A stretch of DNA of 64,000 nucleotides from Streptomyces sp. NBC_01463 (lineage in GTDB: Bacteria > Actinomycetota > Actinomycetes > Streptomycetales > Streptomycetaceae), in the NCBI GenBank assembly GCA_036227345.1, contig CP109468.1, positions 2,418,001 to 2,482,000 of the forward strand, given 5' to 3'. Below are positions 56,761 to 64,000 of this stretch, piece by piece (the stretch's first letter is position 1; every line of letters starts with the position of its first letter). The notes under the pieces are model-generated. The model was given only the letters and a program-made list of their open reading frames with translations. It did no database searches and was not told the DNA's origin. The position numbers and the translations under genes were made by a program.

Positions 56761-58101
56761 ATGACCGCTATTCCGCAGGAGCGCCGCGTCGTCACTGCCA
56801 TCCCCGGCCCGAAGTCCGTGGAGCTGCAGGCCCGCCGGCTGGCGACGGTCGCCGCAGGGGTGGGCTCCACCCTGCCGGTGTTCACCGCGCGCGCCGGTGG
56901 CGGGATCATCGAGGACGTGGACGGGAACCGTCTGATCGACTTCGGTTCCGGCATCGCCGTGACGTCCGTCGGCGCCTCCGCCGAGGCCGTCGTGCGCCGC
57001 GCCTCCGCGCAGCTCGCCGACTTCACCCACACCTGTTTCATGGTCACGCCGTACGAGGGCTACGTCGAGGTCTGCGAGCAGCTCGCCGAGCTCACCCCGG
57101 GCGACCACGCCAAGAAGTCCGCGCTGTTCAACTCGGGCGCCGAGGCCGTCGAGAACGCGGTGAAGATCGCCCGCGCCTACACCAAGCGCACCGCCGTCGT
57201 CGTCTTCGACCACGGCTACCACGGCCGGACCAACCTCACGATGGCGCTGACGGCGAAGAACATGCCGTACAAGCAGGGCTTCGGCCCGTTCGCGCCCGAG
57301 GTCTACCGCGTACCGGTGGCGTACGGCTACCGCTGGCCGACCGGTGCCGAGAACGCCGGTGCCGAGGCGTCCGCCCAGGCCATCGACGAGATCACCAAGC
57401 AGATCGGCGCGGACAACGTCGCCGCGATCATCATCGAGCCGGTCCTCGGCGAGGGCGGCTTCATCGAGCCGGCCAAGGGCTTCCTGCCGGCGATCGCGCA
57501 GTTCGCCAAGGACAACGGCATCGTGTTCGTCGCCGACGAGATCCAGTCCGGCTTCTGCCGAACCGGCCAGTGGTTCGCCTGCGAGGACGAGGGCATCGTC
57601 CCGGACCTGATCACGACCGCCAAGGGCATCGCGGGCGGCCTTCCGCTCTCCGCCGTGACCGGCCGCGCCGAGATCATGGACGCGGCGCACGCCGGCGGCC
57701 TCGGCGGCACGTACGGCGGAAACCCGGTCGCCTGCGCGGGCGCTCTCGGATCCATCGAGACGATGCGCGAGCTGGACCTGAACGGGAAGGCGAAGCGCAT
57801 CGAGGAGGTCATGAAGGGCCGGCTCGCCGAGATGCAGTCGAAGCTGCCCAACGGAGACCTCATCGGGGACATCCGCGGCCGTGGCGCGATGATCGCGATC
57901 GAGCTGGTGAAGGCGGGCACGAAGGACCCGAACCCGGAGGCCGCCGCACAGCTCGCGAAGGCCTGCCACGCCGAGGGCGTCCTCGTCCTCACCTGCGGCA
58001 CGTACGGCAACGTGCTGCGCTTCCTGCCGCCGCTGGTGATCGGTGAGGACCTGCTGAACGAGGGCCTCGACGTGATCGAGCAGGCGTTCGCCGGGGTCTG
58101 A
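56761..58101 (+). CDS. gabT: 4-aminobutyrate aminotransferase
   Basis: The 446-residue class III PLP enzyme moves the amino group of GABA to 2-oxoglutarate, giving succinate semialdehyde. It has NSGAEAVENAVKIARAYT, DHGYHGRTNLTMALT, the EPVLGEGGF and ADEIQSGFCRTG motifs, and Lys288 (TTAKGIAGGLP) that would hold the PLP. GTYGGNPVACAGAL is typical for GabT. It is divergent from the VirD4-like gene, and the nearby aldehyde dehydrogenase would use its product. Confidence 0.94.
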   Translation: MTAIPQERRVVTAIPGPKSVELQARRLATVAAGVGSTLPVFTARAGGGIIEDVDGNRLIDFGSGIAVTSVGASAEAVVRRASAQLADFTHTCFMVTPYEGYVEVCEQLAELTPGDHAKKSALFNSGAEAVENAVKIARAYTKRTAVVVFDHGYHGRTNLTMALTAKNMPYKQGFGPFAPEVYRVPVAYGYRWPTGAENAGAEASAQAIDEITKQIGADNVAAIIIEPVLGEGGFIEPAKGFLPAIAQFAKDNGIVFVADEIQSGFCRTGQWFACEDEGIVPDLITTAKGIAGGLPLSAVTGRAEIMDAAHAGGLGGTYGGNPVACAGALGSIETMRELDLNGKAKRIEEVMKGRLAEMQSKLPNGDLIGDIRGRGAMIAIELVKAGTKDPNPEAAAQLAKACHAEGVLVLTCGTYGNVLRFLPPLVIGEDLLNEGLDVIEQAFAGV

Positions 58102-58211
58102 CCCCGTGCGGCCCCGGGGACGGCGCACGGCGTTTTCTCCGGGGATGCCCGGTGCCCGCGTGAGGGCCTGTGAAGAAGGTGTGCGGGGGCGATGGCGGGT
58201 CTCCGTTCCCG

Positions 58212-58241
58212 TTGTCGGCCCCCCACTGCCTGACGTACGGT
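58212..58241 (+). promoter_or_regulatory. Candidate promoter giving a leaderless PAP2 transcript
   Basis: TTGTCG (58212-58217), 18 bases, TACGGT (58236-58241). The -10 ends 8 bases before the ATG at 58250, so transcription could start at or next to the A of the start codon. No ribosome binding site is visible. Confidence 0.5.
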
Positions 58242-58249
58242 TTCCGCAG

Positions 58250-59068
58250 ATGAGAGAAACACCCCGCCCGCAGGGGACTGCGGGCGATACCGGGTCGGAG
58301 CTTCCCCAGCGCCGTCCTGGTTGTGCCTTCGCGCACACCACTGGAGCCTCCGGCTCCGGAACTCCTCACCGATCGGATGGCCGCCCGCCCCACACCCCCC
58401 GGGGCGCGCGGCAAACCGGTCCCACCGTCCGCCCCGGAACAACCCCCCCTGTTCCGGGGCGGACGGCCCTTTTCCTCTCCGTGGTGTCGGGCCTGTCGGC
58501 CCTGTTCGCGCTCACCACGTGGCAGATCGCCGCCGACGGGCCGCTGCGCCGCCTCGACGAGCGCGTCGGCCGGGCCCTGGTCGGGCACGGCCCGGACCGG
58601 TTCACCGAATTCCTCGCCGATCTCGGCAACATGCAGGTCGCGCTCCCCGTTCTCGGCTGCGCGCTCGTGTGGTGCCTGCTGCGCGGGGAGCGCCGGGCGC
58701 CGCTCGCCGCGGCCGCGGCCATGGCGGCGGTGCCGTTGCTGGTCGTGCCGCTCAAGGACTGGATCGCCCGCCCGGGGCCGCTCACCGATGCCACCGGCTA
58801 CTACCCGTCGGGCCATGCGGCGACCGCCGCCGTGGCGTACGGGGCGGCGGCGATGCTGCTGGCCCCGTACCTCGCGCGTGCGTGGATGATGCCCGTCGCC
58901 GCTGTCCTGATGACGGCGGCGACGGGCATCGGTCTGGTGCTCCGCGGTTACCACTGGCCGCTCGACGTGGCCGGCAGCTGGTTTCTGTGCGGAGTGCTGC
59001 TGGTGGTGCTCCGGTCGGTCAGCCGCCGAAGTAGGCGTCGAAGTTCTTCGAGAACTCCCCGTTGTTGA
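58250..59068 (+). CDS. PAP2-superfamily phosphatase
   Basis: The 272-residue membrane protein has five or six hydrophobic helices and the three PAP2 signature stretches: LKDWIARPGP (KX6RP, Lys near 169), YPSGHA (PSGH, ~185) and LRGYHWPLDV (RX5HX3D, ~225). Members hydrolyse lipid phosphates or diphosphates. The first ~75 residues are not hydrophobic and are Pro/Arg/Gly-rich. ATG at 58250 is the first in-frame start with a promoter-like sequence at the right distance; the frame is open to 58106. The 3' end overlaps the convergent chitinase gene by 50 bases. Confidence 0.85.
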   Translation: MRETPRPQGTAGDTGSELPQRRPGCAFAHTTGASGSGTPHRSDGRPPHTPRGARQTGPTVRPGTTPPVPGRTALFLSVVSGLSALFALTTWQIAADGPLRRLDERVGRALVGHGPDRFTEFLADLGNMQVALPVLGCALVWCLLRGERRAPLAAAAAMAAVPLLVVPLKDWIARPGPLTDATGYYPSGHAATAAVAYGAAAMLLAPYLARAWMMPVAAVLMTAATGIGLVLRGYHWPLDVAGSWFLCGVLLVVLRSVSRRSRRRSSSRTPRC

Positions 59069-60848
59069 AGCGGTCCCAGTTGATGGACCACGTCATCAGT
59101 CCGCGCAGCCCCGGCCAGGTGCCGTGGGTGGCGTAGGAGCCGCAGTCGGTCTTCTTGGTGAGGCAGTTCAGCGCCTTGGTGACCTCGGCCGGTGAGGTGT
59201 GGCCGTTGCCCGCCTGGGTGGAGGCCGGCAGGCCGATCGCGATCTGGTCGGGCCGCAGGGCCGGGAAGACCTTGGTCTGGTCACCCGCCACCGGAAAGCC
59301 GGTCAGCATCATGTCGGTCATCGCGATGTGGAAGTCGGCGCCGCCCATCGAGTGGTACTGGTTGTCCAGACCCATGATGGAGCCCGAGTTGTAGTCCTGG
59401 ACGTGCAGCAGGGTGAGGTCGTCGCGCAGGGCGTGGATCACCGGCAGGTAGGCCCCGGCGCGCGGGTCCTGGCCGCCCCACGGACCCGATCCGTAGTACT
59501 GGTAGCCGAGCTGCACGAAGAAGGTCTCGGGGGCCATGGTGAGGACGAACTTTGCGCCGTACTTGGCCTTGAGCGTCTTCACCGCGGAGATCAGGTTGAC
59601 GATCACCGGTGTGGTGGGGCTGCGGAAGTCGGTGTCTCCGGTGTTCAGCGACAGCGAGTGGCCCTCGAAGTCGATGTCCAGGCCGTCCAGACCGTACTCG
59701 TCGATGATCTTGCTGACCGAGGAGACGAAGGTGTCACGGGCCGCGGTGGTGGCGAGCTGCACCTGTCCGTTCTGGCCGCCGATGGAGATCAGCACCTTCT
59801 TGCCCGCGGCCTGCTTGGCCTTGATCGCCGCCTTGAACTCGGCGACGGACTCGACGTTCGGGCACTCGGTCACCGGGCAGAGCGAGAACCGGATGTCGCC
59901 GGAGGTGACGGAGGTCGGCTCGCCGAAGGCCAGGTCGATGACGTCCCAGGAGTCGGGCACGTCCGCCATCCGGGTGTAGCCGGAGCCGTTGGCGAAGCTG
60001 GAGTGCAGATAGCCGACCAGGGCGTGGGCCGGCAGCTCCGAGCCGCCCTCTCCCCCGCTGCCGCCCGTCGTGGTGGTGGCGGAGACGGCAGCCGACTTCG
60101 CGGACTCGCCGGCGGAGTTGGTGGCGCTGACCTGGAAGCTGTACGCGGTCGACGCGGTCAGGCCCGTCACGGTCGCCGAGGTGCCGGTGGCGGAGAGGAC
60201 CTTCGTACCGCCCCGGTAGACGTTGTAGCCGGTGGCGCCCGCGGAACCGGTCCAGGACAGGGCGACCGAGGAGGCGGTGGCCGTGCCGGCCTTGAGCCCC
60301 GCGGGGACCGCGGGGAGCGCGACCGGGTCGCCGCCGGGTCCGACCAGGGTGAGGTCGTCGGCGTAGTAGGCGGGGGTGCCGTACCAGCCGTGCGTGTACA
60401 CGGTGACGGACGTGGTGGACGCGCCCGTCCTGAACGAGGTGGAGAGCTGCTTCCAGGCCCCGGAGGACTGTGCCCAGGTGGACACGTCGGTCGTGCCGGT
60501 GCCCTCCGCTCCCAGGTAGACGTAGTCGCCCTGCACCCAGGAGCTGAGCGTGTACGCGGAGCCGGGCTTGACCGTCACGGTCTGGGAGCACTTGGCGTAG
60601 TCGCTGCCGGCCGGGGTCGCCTTCAGCGCCGAAGTGCCGCCGTGTACGGGGGTGCTGACGGCGGCTCCGCTGCCGCCCGAACAGTTCCAGCCGGTCAGGC
60701 CGGCCTCGAAGGTGCCGTTGCGCGCCAGATCGGCGTCGGCCGCGGCGGCGCCGGGCGCCGTGGCCGCCAGACCGCCGACGGCCAGCAGGGCGGCCGAGAA
60801 AGCGGCCAGAAGTCCGGTCATGCGGGCGGGGGGTCCCGTGCGTTCCAC
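59019..60848 (-). CDS. Secreted chitinase, GH18, with carbohydrate-binding and FnIII domains
   Basis: The 609-residue secreted enzyme hydrolyses chitin. The signal peptide ends near residue 37 (APGAAAADAD). A CBM-type jelly-roll domain (~40-180, NGTFEAGLTGWNCSGGSG), an FnIII domain (~185-275), a Gly/Ser linker and a GH18 TIM barrel (~285-609) follow. The catalytic DxxDxDxE is DGLDIDFE (~390). LVGYLHSSFANG and KVLISIGGQNG are typical for bacterial GH18 enzymes. A DasR-type operator lies in the promoter. It overlaps the convergent PAP2 gene by 50 bp. Confidence 0.96.
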   Translation of the reverse strand: MERTGPPARMTGLLAAFSAALLAVGGLAATAPGAAAADADLARNGTFEAGLTGWNCSGGSGAAVSTPVHGGTSALKATPAGSDYAKCSQTVTVKPGSAYTLSSWVQGDYVYLGAEGTGTTDVSTWAQSSGAWKQLSTSFRTGASTTSVTVYTHGWYGTPAYYADDLTLVGPGGDPVALPAVPAGLKAGTATASSVALSWTGSAGATGYNVYRGGTKVLSATGTSATVTGLTASTAYSFQVSATNSAGESAKSAAVSATTTTGGSGGEGGSELPAHALVGYLHSSFANGSGYTRMADVPDSWDVIDLAFGEPTSVTSGDIRFSLCPVTECPNVESVAEFKAAIKAKQAAGKKVLISIGGQNGQVQLATTAARDTFVSSVSKIIDEYGLDGLDIDFEGHSLSLNTGDTDFRSPTTPVIVNLISAVKTLKAKYGAKFVLTMAPETFFVQLGYQYYGSGPWGGQDPRAGAYLPVIHALRDDLTLLHVQDYNSGSIMGLDNQYHSMGGADFHIAMTDMMLTGFPVAGDQTKVFPALRPDQIAIGLPASTQAGNGHTSPAEVTKALNCLTKKTDCGSYATHGTWPGLRGLMTWSINWDRFNNGEFSKNFDAYFGG

Positions 60849-60886
60849 AACGGCCTCCGTGCAGGGGGGAATTGAGTGTGGCGCAC

Positions 60887-60915
60887 AACATGGTCCAGAC
60901 CAATCAGGTTGTCAA
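60887..60915 (-). promoter_or_regulatory. Chitinase promoter with DasR-type operator (dre)
   Basis: On the minus strand, TTGACA (60910-60915) and CATGTT (60887-60892) are separated by 17 bases. Between and over the -10 lies TGGTCCAGACCA (60891-60902), a match to the dre consensus bound by DasR in Streptomyces chitinase promoters. The operator position predicts repression lifted by amino-sugar phosphates. Confidence 0.85.
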
Positions 60916-60935
60916 GACCTCTGGCAGCCACCTCG

Positions 60936-61385
60936 CTATTCCCGGCTCCCCGCCGCGGCCTCGTGCATCGCCAGTTCCAGCAGCGTGGCGTCGGTGAGCG
61001 TGCCCGAGCCGTCCGGCGGAATCAGCCAGCGGACCCCGCCGGTTGCCGCCCGCCCGGGGTGGGGCACCACGATCCAGGTGCCCTGGCCCGCCCCCCGCAC
61101 CCCCGTCCCGATCCAGCGGGTGACGGTGCCCGGCGGCACGAAGAAGCCCATGCGGGCGTCACCGAAGTCGGAGAGGACCGGCCCGGGCCGGTCGATGAGA
61201 CGGGTGAGCACGTCGAGCGTCGGATAGCCCAGCCGACCCGGAAGGATCAGCACGTCCCAGCGCCGGCCGGCGGGCAGGAGCGCGATCCCCCGCGGATTGC
61301 GCTCCCACTCCCACCGGCAGGCGTCGGGATCCGGTGCCACCGATGCGAGCCACTCGACTGCTGCCTTGACCCCCGAGCCAGTCAT
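60936..61385 (-). CDS. Conserved hypothetical protein
   Basis: The 149-residue soluble protein reads GVKAAVEWLASVAPDPDACRW at the start, with a middle ALLPAGRRWDVLILPGRLGYPTLDVLTRLI. It has a faint likeness in layout to small primase-polymerase-type proteins annotated in Streptomyces, but no catalytic motif is evident and I would not name it. ATG at 61385 follows GGAGG by about 6 bases; a longer frame opens at 61436. It is co-directional with the chitinase but separated by its promoter. Confidence 0.7.
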   Translation of the reverse strand: MTGSGVKAAVEWLASVAPDPDACRWEWERNPRGIALLPAGRRWDVLILPGRLGYPTLDVLTRLIDRPGPVLSDFGDARMGFFVPPGTVTRWIGTGVRGAGQGTWIVVPHPGRAATGGVRWLIPPDGSGTLTDATLLELAMHEAAAGSRE

Positions 61386-61521
61386 GGCCGGCCTCCATTC
61401 CGTGTCGCCCCGGCAGGGAGTTGCCGGGGCGTTCACGGGAGAGAGCGGGGTGGGGCCGATCCATTACGCGGGTTCGGCTACCAATCGGTAGTGAACTGGG
61501 TCACGCCCCGCGCCGGACGGT

Positions 61522-62937
61522 TCAGCTGTCGAAGCCGAGGCCCATCCGGTCCATGGTCCGCAGCCACAGATTGCGGTGGCCGCCGTTGTCGTCGGCCCTG
61601 GCCAGCGACCGCTTCGTCAGCTCGATCCCGGCCCAGGCGAACGGCTCGGGCGGGAACGGCATCGGCTTGCTGCGCACCATCTCCAGCGCGGTGCGCCCGG
61701 TCCGCTCGCCCGCGAGGAGGTCGAGCATCACATCGGCCCCGAACCGGGTGGCCCCGACGCCGAGCCCGGTGAATCCGGCGGCATAGGCGACCCGGCCCTG
61801 ATGGGCCGTTCCGAAGAATGCGGAGAACCGGGAACAGGTGTCGATGGCACCGCCCCAGGCATGGCTGAACCGCACGCCCGCCAATTGCGGGAAACACTCG
61901 AAGAACTGCCCGGCGAGTTTCAGGAACGTCTCGGGACGCTGGTCGAGATCGGCACTCAGCCGGCCCCCGTACGGATAGATCGCGTCGTATCCGCCCCACA
62001 GAATCCGGTTGTCCGCGGAAAGCCGGAAGTAGTGGAACTGATTGGCGCTGTCGCCCAGTCCCTGCCGGTTCTTCCAGCCGATGGCGGCGAGCTGGTCAGC
62101 GGTCAGCGGCTCGGTCATCAGGGCGTAGTCGTAGACCGGGACGGTGTACGGACGCACCCGCTTCACGAGGGAGGGGAAGATGTTCGTGCCGAGCGCGACC
62201 CGGCGCGCGAGGATCTTGCCGTACGGCGTCCGGACCGCCATTCCGGTTCCGGTTCGGGCCAGCTCCAGGCCCCGGGTGTGCTCGTAGATCCGCACCCCCA
62301 GGTCGAGGCAGGCCTGCTTCAGACCCCAGACCAGCTTGGCGGGGTGCAGCATCGCGACACCGCGGCGGTCCCAGAGGCCGCCCAGGAATGTCGGTGAGTC
62401 GACTTCTGCGCGCAGCGCGTCCCGGTCCAGGAACTCGACCCCGCCGAAGCCGTGCCCCTCGGCTTCCCGGTGCCATTCCCGCAGCTCTTCGAGCTGGTGG
62501 GGCTGGGTGGCGACATCGATCTCGCCGGTGCGCTCGAACTCGCAGTCGATGGAGTAGCGGGCCACGGCCTCCTCGATGGCGTCGAGGTTGCGCGCGCCGA
62601 GCTCCTCCAGCTTCCGGATCTCGTCGGGCCAGCGCTCCAGCCCGTTGGGCAGTCCGTGGGTGAGGGAGGCGGCGCAGAATCCGCCGTTGCGGCCCGAGGC
62701 GGCCCAGCCCGTCTCGTGCCCCTCGATCAGGACGACATCGCGTTCCGGTTCGCGTTCCTTGGCGAGCAGAGCGGTCCACAGTCCGCTGTAGCCGCCGCCG
62801 ATGACGAGGAGATCGCAGTGCTCGTCGCCGGTGAGCGCGGGCAGCGCGTCGGGCCGGCCGGGGTCGTCCAGCCAGAACGACACCGGCTTCGCGTCGGAGA
62901 GTGATTGTGCGGCAGTACGCATGGCACCTGGGGCCAT
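61522..62937 (-). CDS. FAD-dependent amine oxidoreductase (gamma-glutamylputrescine oxidase-like)
   Basis: The 471-residue DAO-family enzyme has the FAD dinucleotide motif VIGGGYSGLWTAL near residue 50 and LIEGHETGWAASGRNGGFCAA, typical of the PuuB-type oxidases. WGGYDAIYPYGGRLS and the C-terminal FTGLGVGATRFGADVMLDLLAG agree. With polyamine-type permeases directly upstream it probably oxidises putrescine-derived amines. ATG at 62937 has AAGGAG 9 bases upstream; the reading frame is open much further but would overlap the permease gene. Confidence 0.88.
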   Translation of the reverse strand: MAPGAMRTAAQSLSDAKPVSFWLDDPGRPDALPALTGDEHCDLLVIGGGYSGLWTALLAKEREPERDVVLIEGHETGWAASGRNGGFCAASLTHGLPNGLERWPDEIRKLEELGARNLDAIEEAVARYSIDCEFERTGEIDVATQPHQLEELREWHREAEGHGFGGVEFLDRDALRAEVDSPTFLGGLWDRRGVAMLHPAKLVWGLKQACLDLGVRIYEHTRGLELARTGTGMAVRTPYGKILARRVALGTNIFPSLVKRVRPYTVPVYDYALMTEPLTADQLAAIGWKNRQGLGDSANQFHYFRLSADNRILWGGYDAIYPYGGRLSADLDQRPETFLKLAGQFFECFPQLAGVRFSHAWGGAIDTCSRFSAFFGTAHQGRVAYAAGFTGLGVGATRFGADVMLDLLAGERTGRTALEMVRSKPMPFPPEPFAWAGIELTKRSLARADDNGGHRNLWLRTMDRMGLGFDS

Positions 62938-62960
62938 GGTTTCCAACTCCTTCGGGACTT

Positions 62961-63761
62961 TCAGGGTCGTGCGTTCTTCCGCCGGTTCGCGATCAGCTGG
63001 CCGGCGAGAACCACCAGTACCGCAATGATGAACATCGCCGTACCGATGACGTTGATCTGCACGGGAGTGCCGCGCTGTGCCGAACCCCAGACGAACATGG
63101 GGAAGGTCACCGTGGAGCCCGCGTTGAAATTGGTGATGATGAAATCGTCGAAGGAGAGCGCGAAGGCCAGCAGCGCTCCCGCGGCGATTCCGGGGGCGGC
63201 GATCGGCAGGGTCACCCGCACGAAGGTCTGCACCGGTCCCGCGTACAGATCGCGCGCCGCCTCCTCCAGCCTCGGGTCCATCGACATGACGCGCGCCTTG
63301 ACGGCCGTCACGACGAAGCTGAGGCAGAACATGATGTGCGCGATGAGGATCGTCCAGAAGCCGAGCTGTGCGCCCATGTTGAGGAACAGGGTGAGCAGCG
63401 AGGCGGCCATGACGACCTCGGGCATCGCCATCGGCAGGAAGATCAGCGAGTTGATCGCGCCGCGCGCCCGGAAGCGGTAGCGGACCAGGGCGAACGCGAT
63501 CATCGTGCCGAGCACGGTGGCGCCGACCGTGGCCCAGACGGCGATCTGGAGGGAGAGCGAGAGGGAGCCGCACATGTCGGCGACGCCGCAGGGGTCCTTC
63601 CAGGCATCCACCGAGAAGCGCTGCCAGGAGTAGTTGAAGCGGCCGTTGGGCTTGTTGAAGGAGAACACCATCACGACGATGTTCGGCAGGATCATGTAGG
63701 CGAGGGTCAGCAGACCCGCGATGACGATCAGATGGCGTCGCAGCCAGCGCAGTACGGGCAT
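62961..63761 (-). CDS. Spermidine/putrescine-type ABC permease (PotC-like)
   Basis: The 266-residue permease has six hydrophobic helices and the binding-protein-dependent EAA loop (LEEAARDLYAGPVQTFVRVTLPI). NIVVMVFSFNKPNG and FALSFDDFIITNF match PotC/PotI. It is the second permease, 1 bp overlapping the PotB-like stop. It would import polyamines for the downstream oxidase. Confidence 0.92.
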   Translation of the reverse strand: MPVLRWLRRHLIVIAGLLTLAYMILPNIVVMVFSFNKPNGRFNYSWQRFSVDAWKDPCGVADMCGSLSLSLQIAVWATVGATVLGTMIAFALVRYRFRARGAINSLIFLPMAMPEVVMAASLLTLFLNMGAQLGFWTILIAHIMFCLSFVVTAVKARVMSMDPRLEEAARDLYAGPVQTFVRVTLPIAAPGIAAGALLAFALSFDDFIITNFNAGSTVTFPMFVWGSAQRGTPVQINVIGTAMFIIAVLVVLAGQLIANRRKNARP

Positions 63762-64000
63762 CAGACCAGGTCCTCCGTCCCGGAGCGGCGGATGTAGACG
63801 GTGACCATGATCAGGACGACCGCCATGAGGATGAAGGAGAGCGCGGCCGCCGTCGGATAGTCGAGGACGCGCAGGAACTGGGTCTGGATGACGCTGCCGA
63901 CCATCTTGGTGTCGGTGGAGCCCAGCAGTTCCGCGTTGACGTAGTCACCGCTGGCCGGGATGAAGGTGAGCAGTGTCCCGGAGACGACACCCGGCATGGA
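63761..64000 (-). CDS. Spermidine/putrescine-type ABC permease (PotB-like, 5' end outside window)
   Basis: About 80 C-terminal residues are visible, ending in the RSGTEDLV tail. PGVVSGTLLTFIPASGDYVNAELLGSTDTKMVGSVIQTQF is characteristic of PotB/PotH (the ASGDYVNAELLG segment in particular), and two hydrophobic helices follow. The reading frame continues past the right edge of the window. Confidence 0.88.
   Translation of the reverse strand, partial: SMPGVVSGTLLTFIPASGDYVNAELLGSTDTKMVGSVIQTQFLRVLDYPTAAALSFILMAVVLIMVTVYIRRSGTEDLV

Noticed and set aside
60936..61385. Primase-polymerase
   Set aside because: Only a faint layout resemblance; no catalytic motif is visible.
61522..63573. A 683-residue version of the FAD oxidoreductase
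   Set aside because: The extra N-terminal part overlaps the PotC-like gene in another frame; the ATG at 62937 with AAGGAG is a natural start.

Overview
The window is high-GC DNA (about 70% or more) with strong third-position GC bias. Gene content and order are those of a Streptomyces chromosome core: an actinobacterial type VII secretion (T7SS/ESX) locus with a bldB-like gene, the rimP-nusA-ylxR-infB-ylxP-rbfA-truB-ribF block, dxr-rip-ispG, proS and a GABA/polyamine catabolic region. No integrase, transposase, rRNA, tRNA or CRISPR array was found.

Region 1 (1-14.5 kb) is the T7SS locus. It holds eccD (partial), a three-ATPase eccC, a BldB-like DUF397 protein, two WXG100 substrates, mycosin, eccB, eccE, a conserved hypothetical and a 1017-residue EspI-like ParA/MinD protein with Pro/Gln-rich tails. 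A strong hairpin follows. Region 2 (14.7-20.8 kb) is a five-gene peptide-type ABC importer operon with translational coupling; its binding protein ends in a membrane anchor. Region 3 (20.8-24.2 kb) has an xdhC-like gene and a divergent marR/MFS pair with an AT-rich operator-like region.

Region 4 (24.2-36.2 kb), all on the minus strand, is the translation/transcription block. Between truB and ribF lies a 1218-residue protein with a trypsin-like domain lacking the catalytic Ser, joined to a STAND-type NTPase. Region 5 (36.4-41.8 kb) has a lipoprotein and ferritin-like pair, a degenerate APH-fold protein, proS and two GNAT proteins. Region 6 (41.9-48.5 kb) has the MEP-pathway genes dxr and ispG around a site-2 protease, then a lipoprotein, a LinB/ANT-like nucleotidyltransferase and an EPSP-synthase homologue with an unusual active-site loop.

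Region 7 (48.6-64 kb) covers acyl-CoA dehydrogenase, aldehyde dehydrogenase, PucR regulator, a solitary VirD4-like ATPase, gabT, PAP2 phosphatase, a GH18 chitinase with a DasR-type operator, a small hypothetical, a FAD amine oxidoreductase and two spermidine/putrescine-type permeases (the last cut by the window end). GabT, aldehyde dehydrogenase, FAD oxidase and Pot transporter together suggest uptake and oxidation of polyamines/GABA to succinate.

The least explained observations are a paired 10-mer motif (GAWTCAGGGG and GATTCACCCC, 30 bp apart) seen upstream of eccB/eccE and of the protease-STAND gene, with the halves also between eccD and eccC, and the doubly degenerate protease-STAND protein itself.
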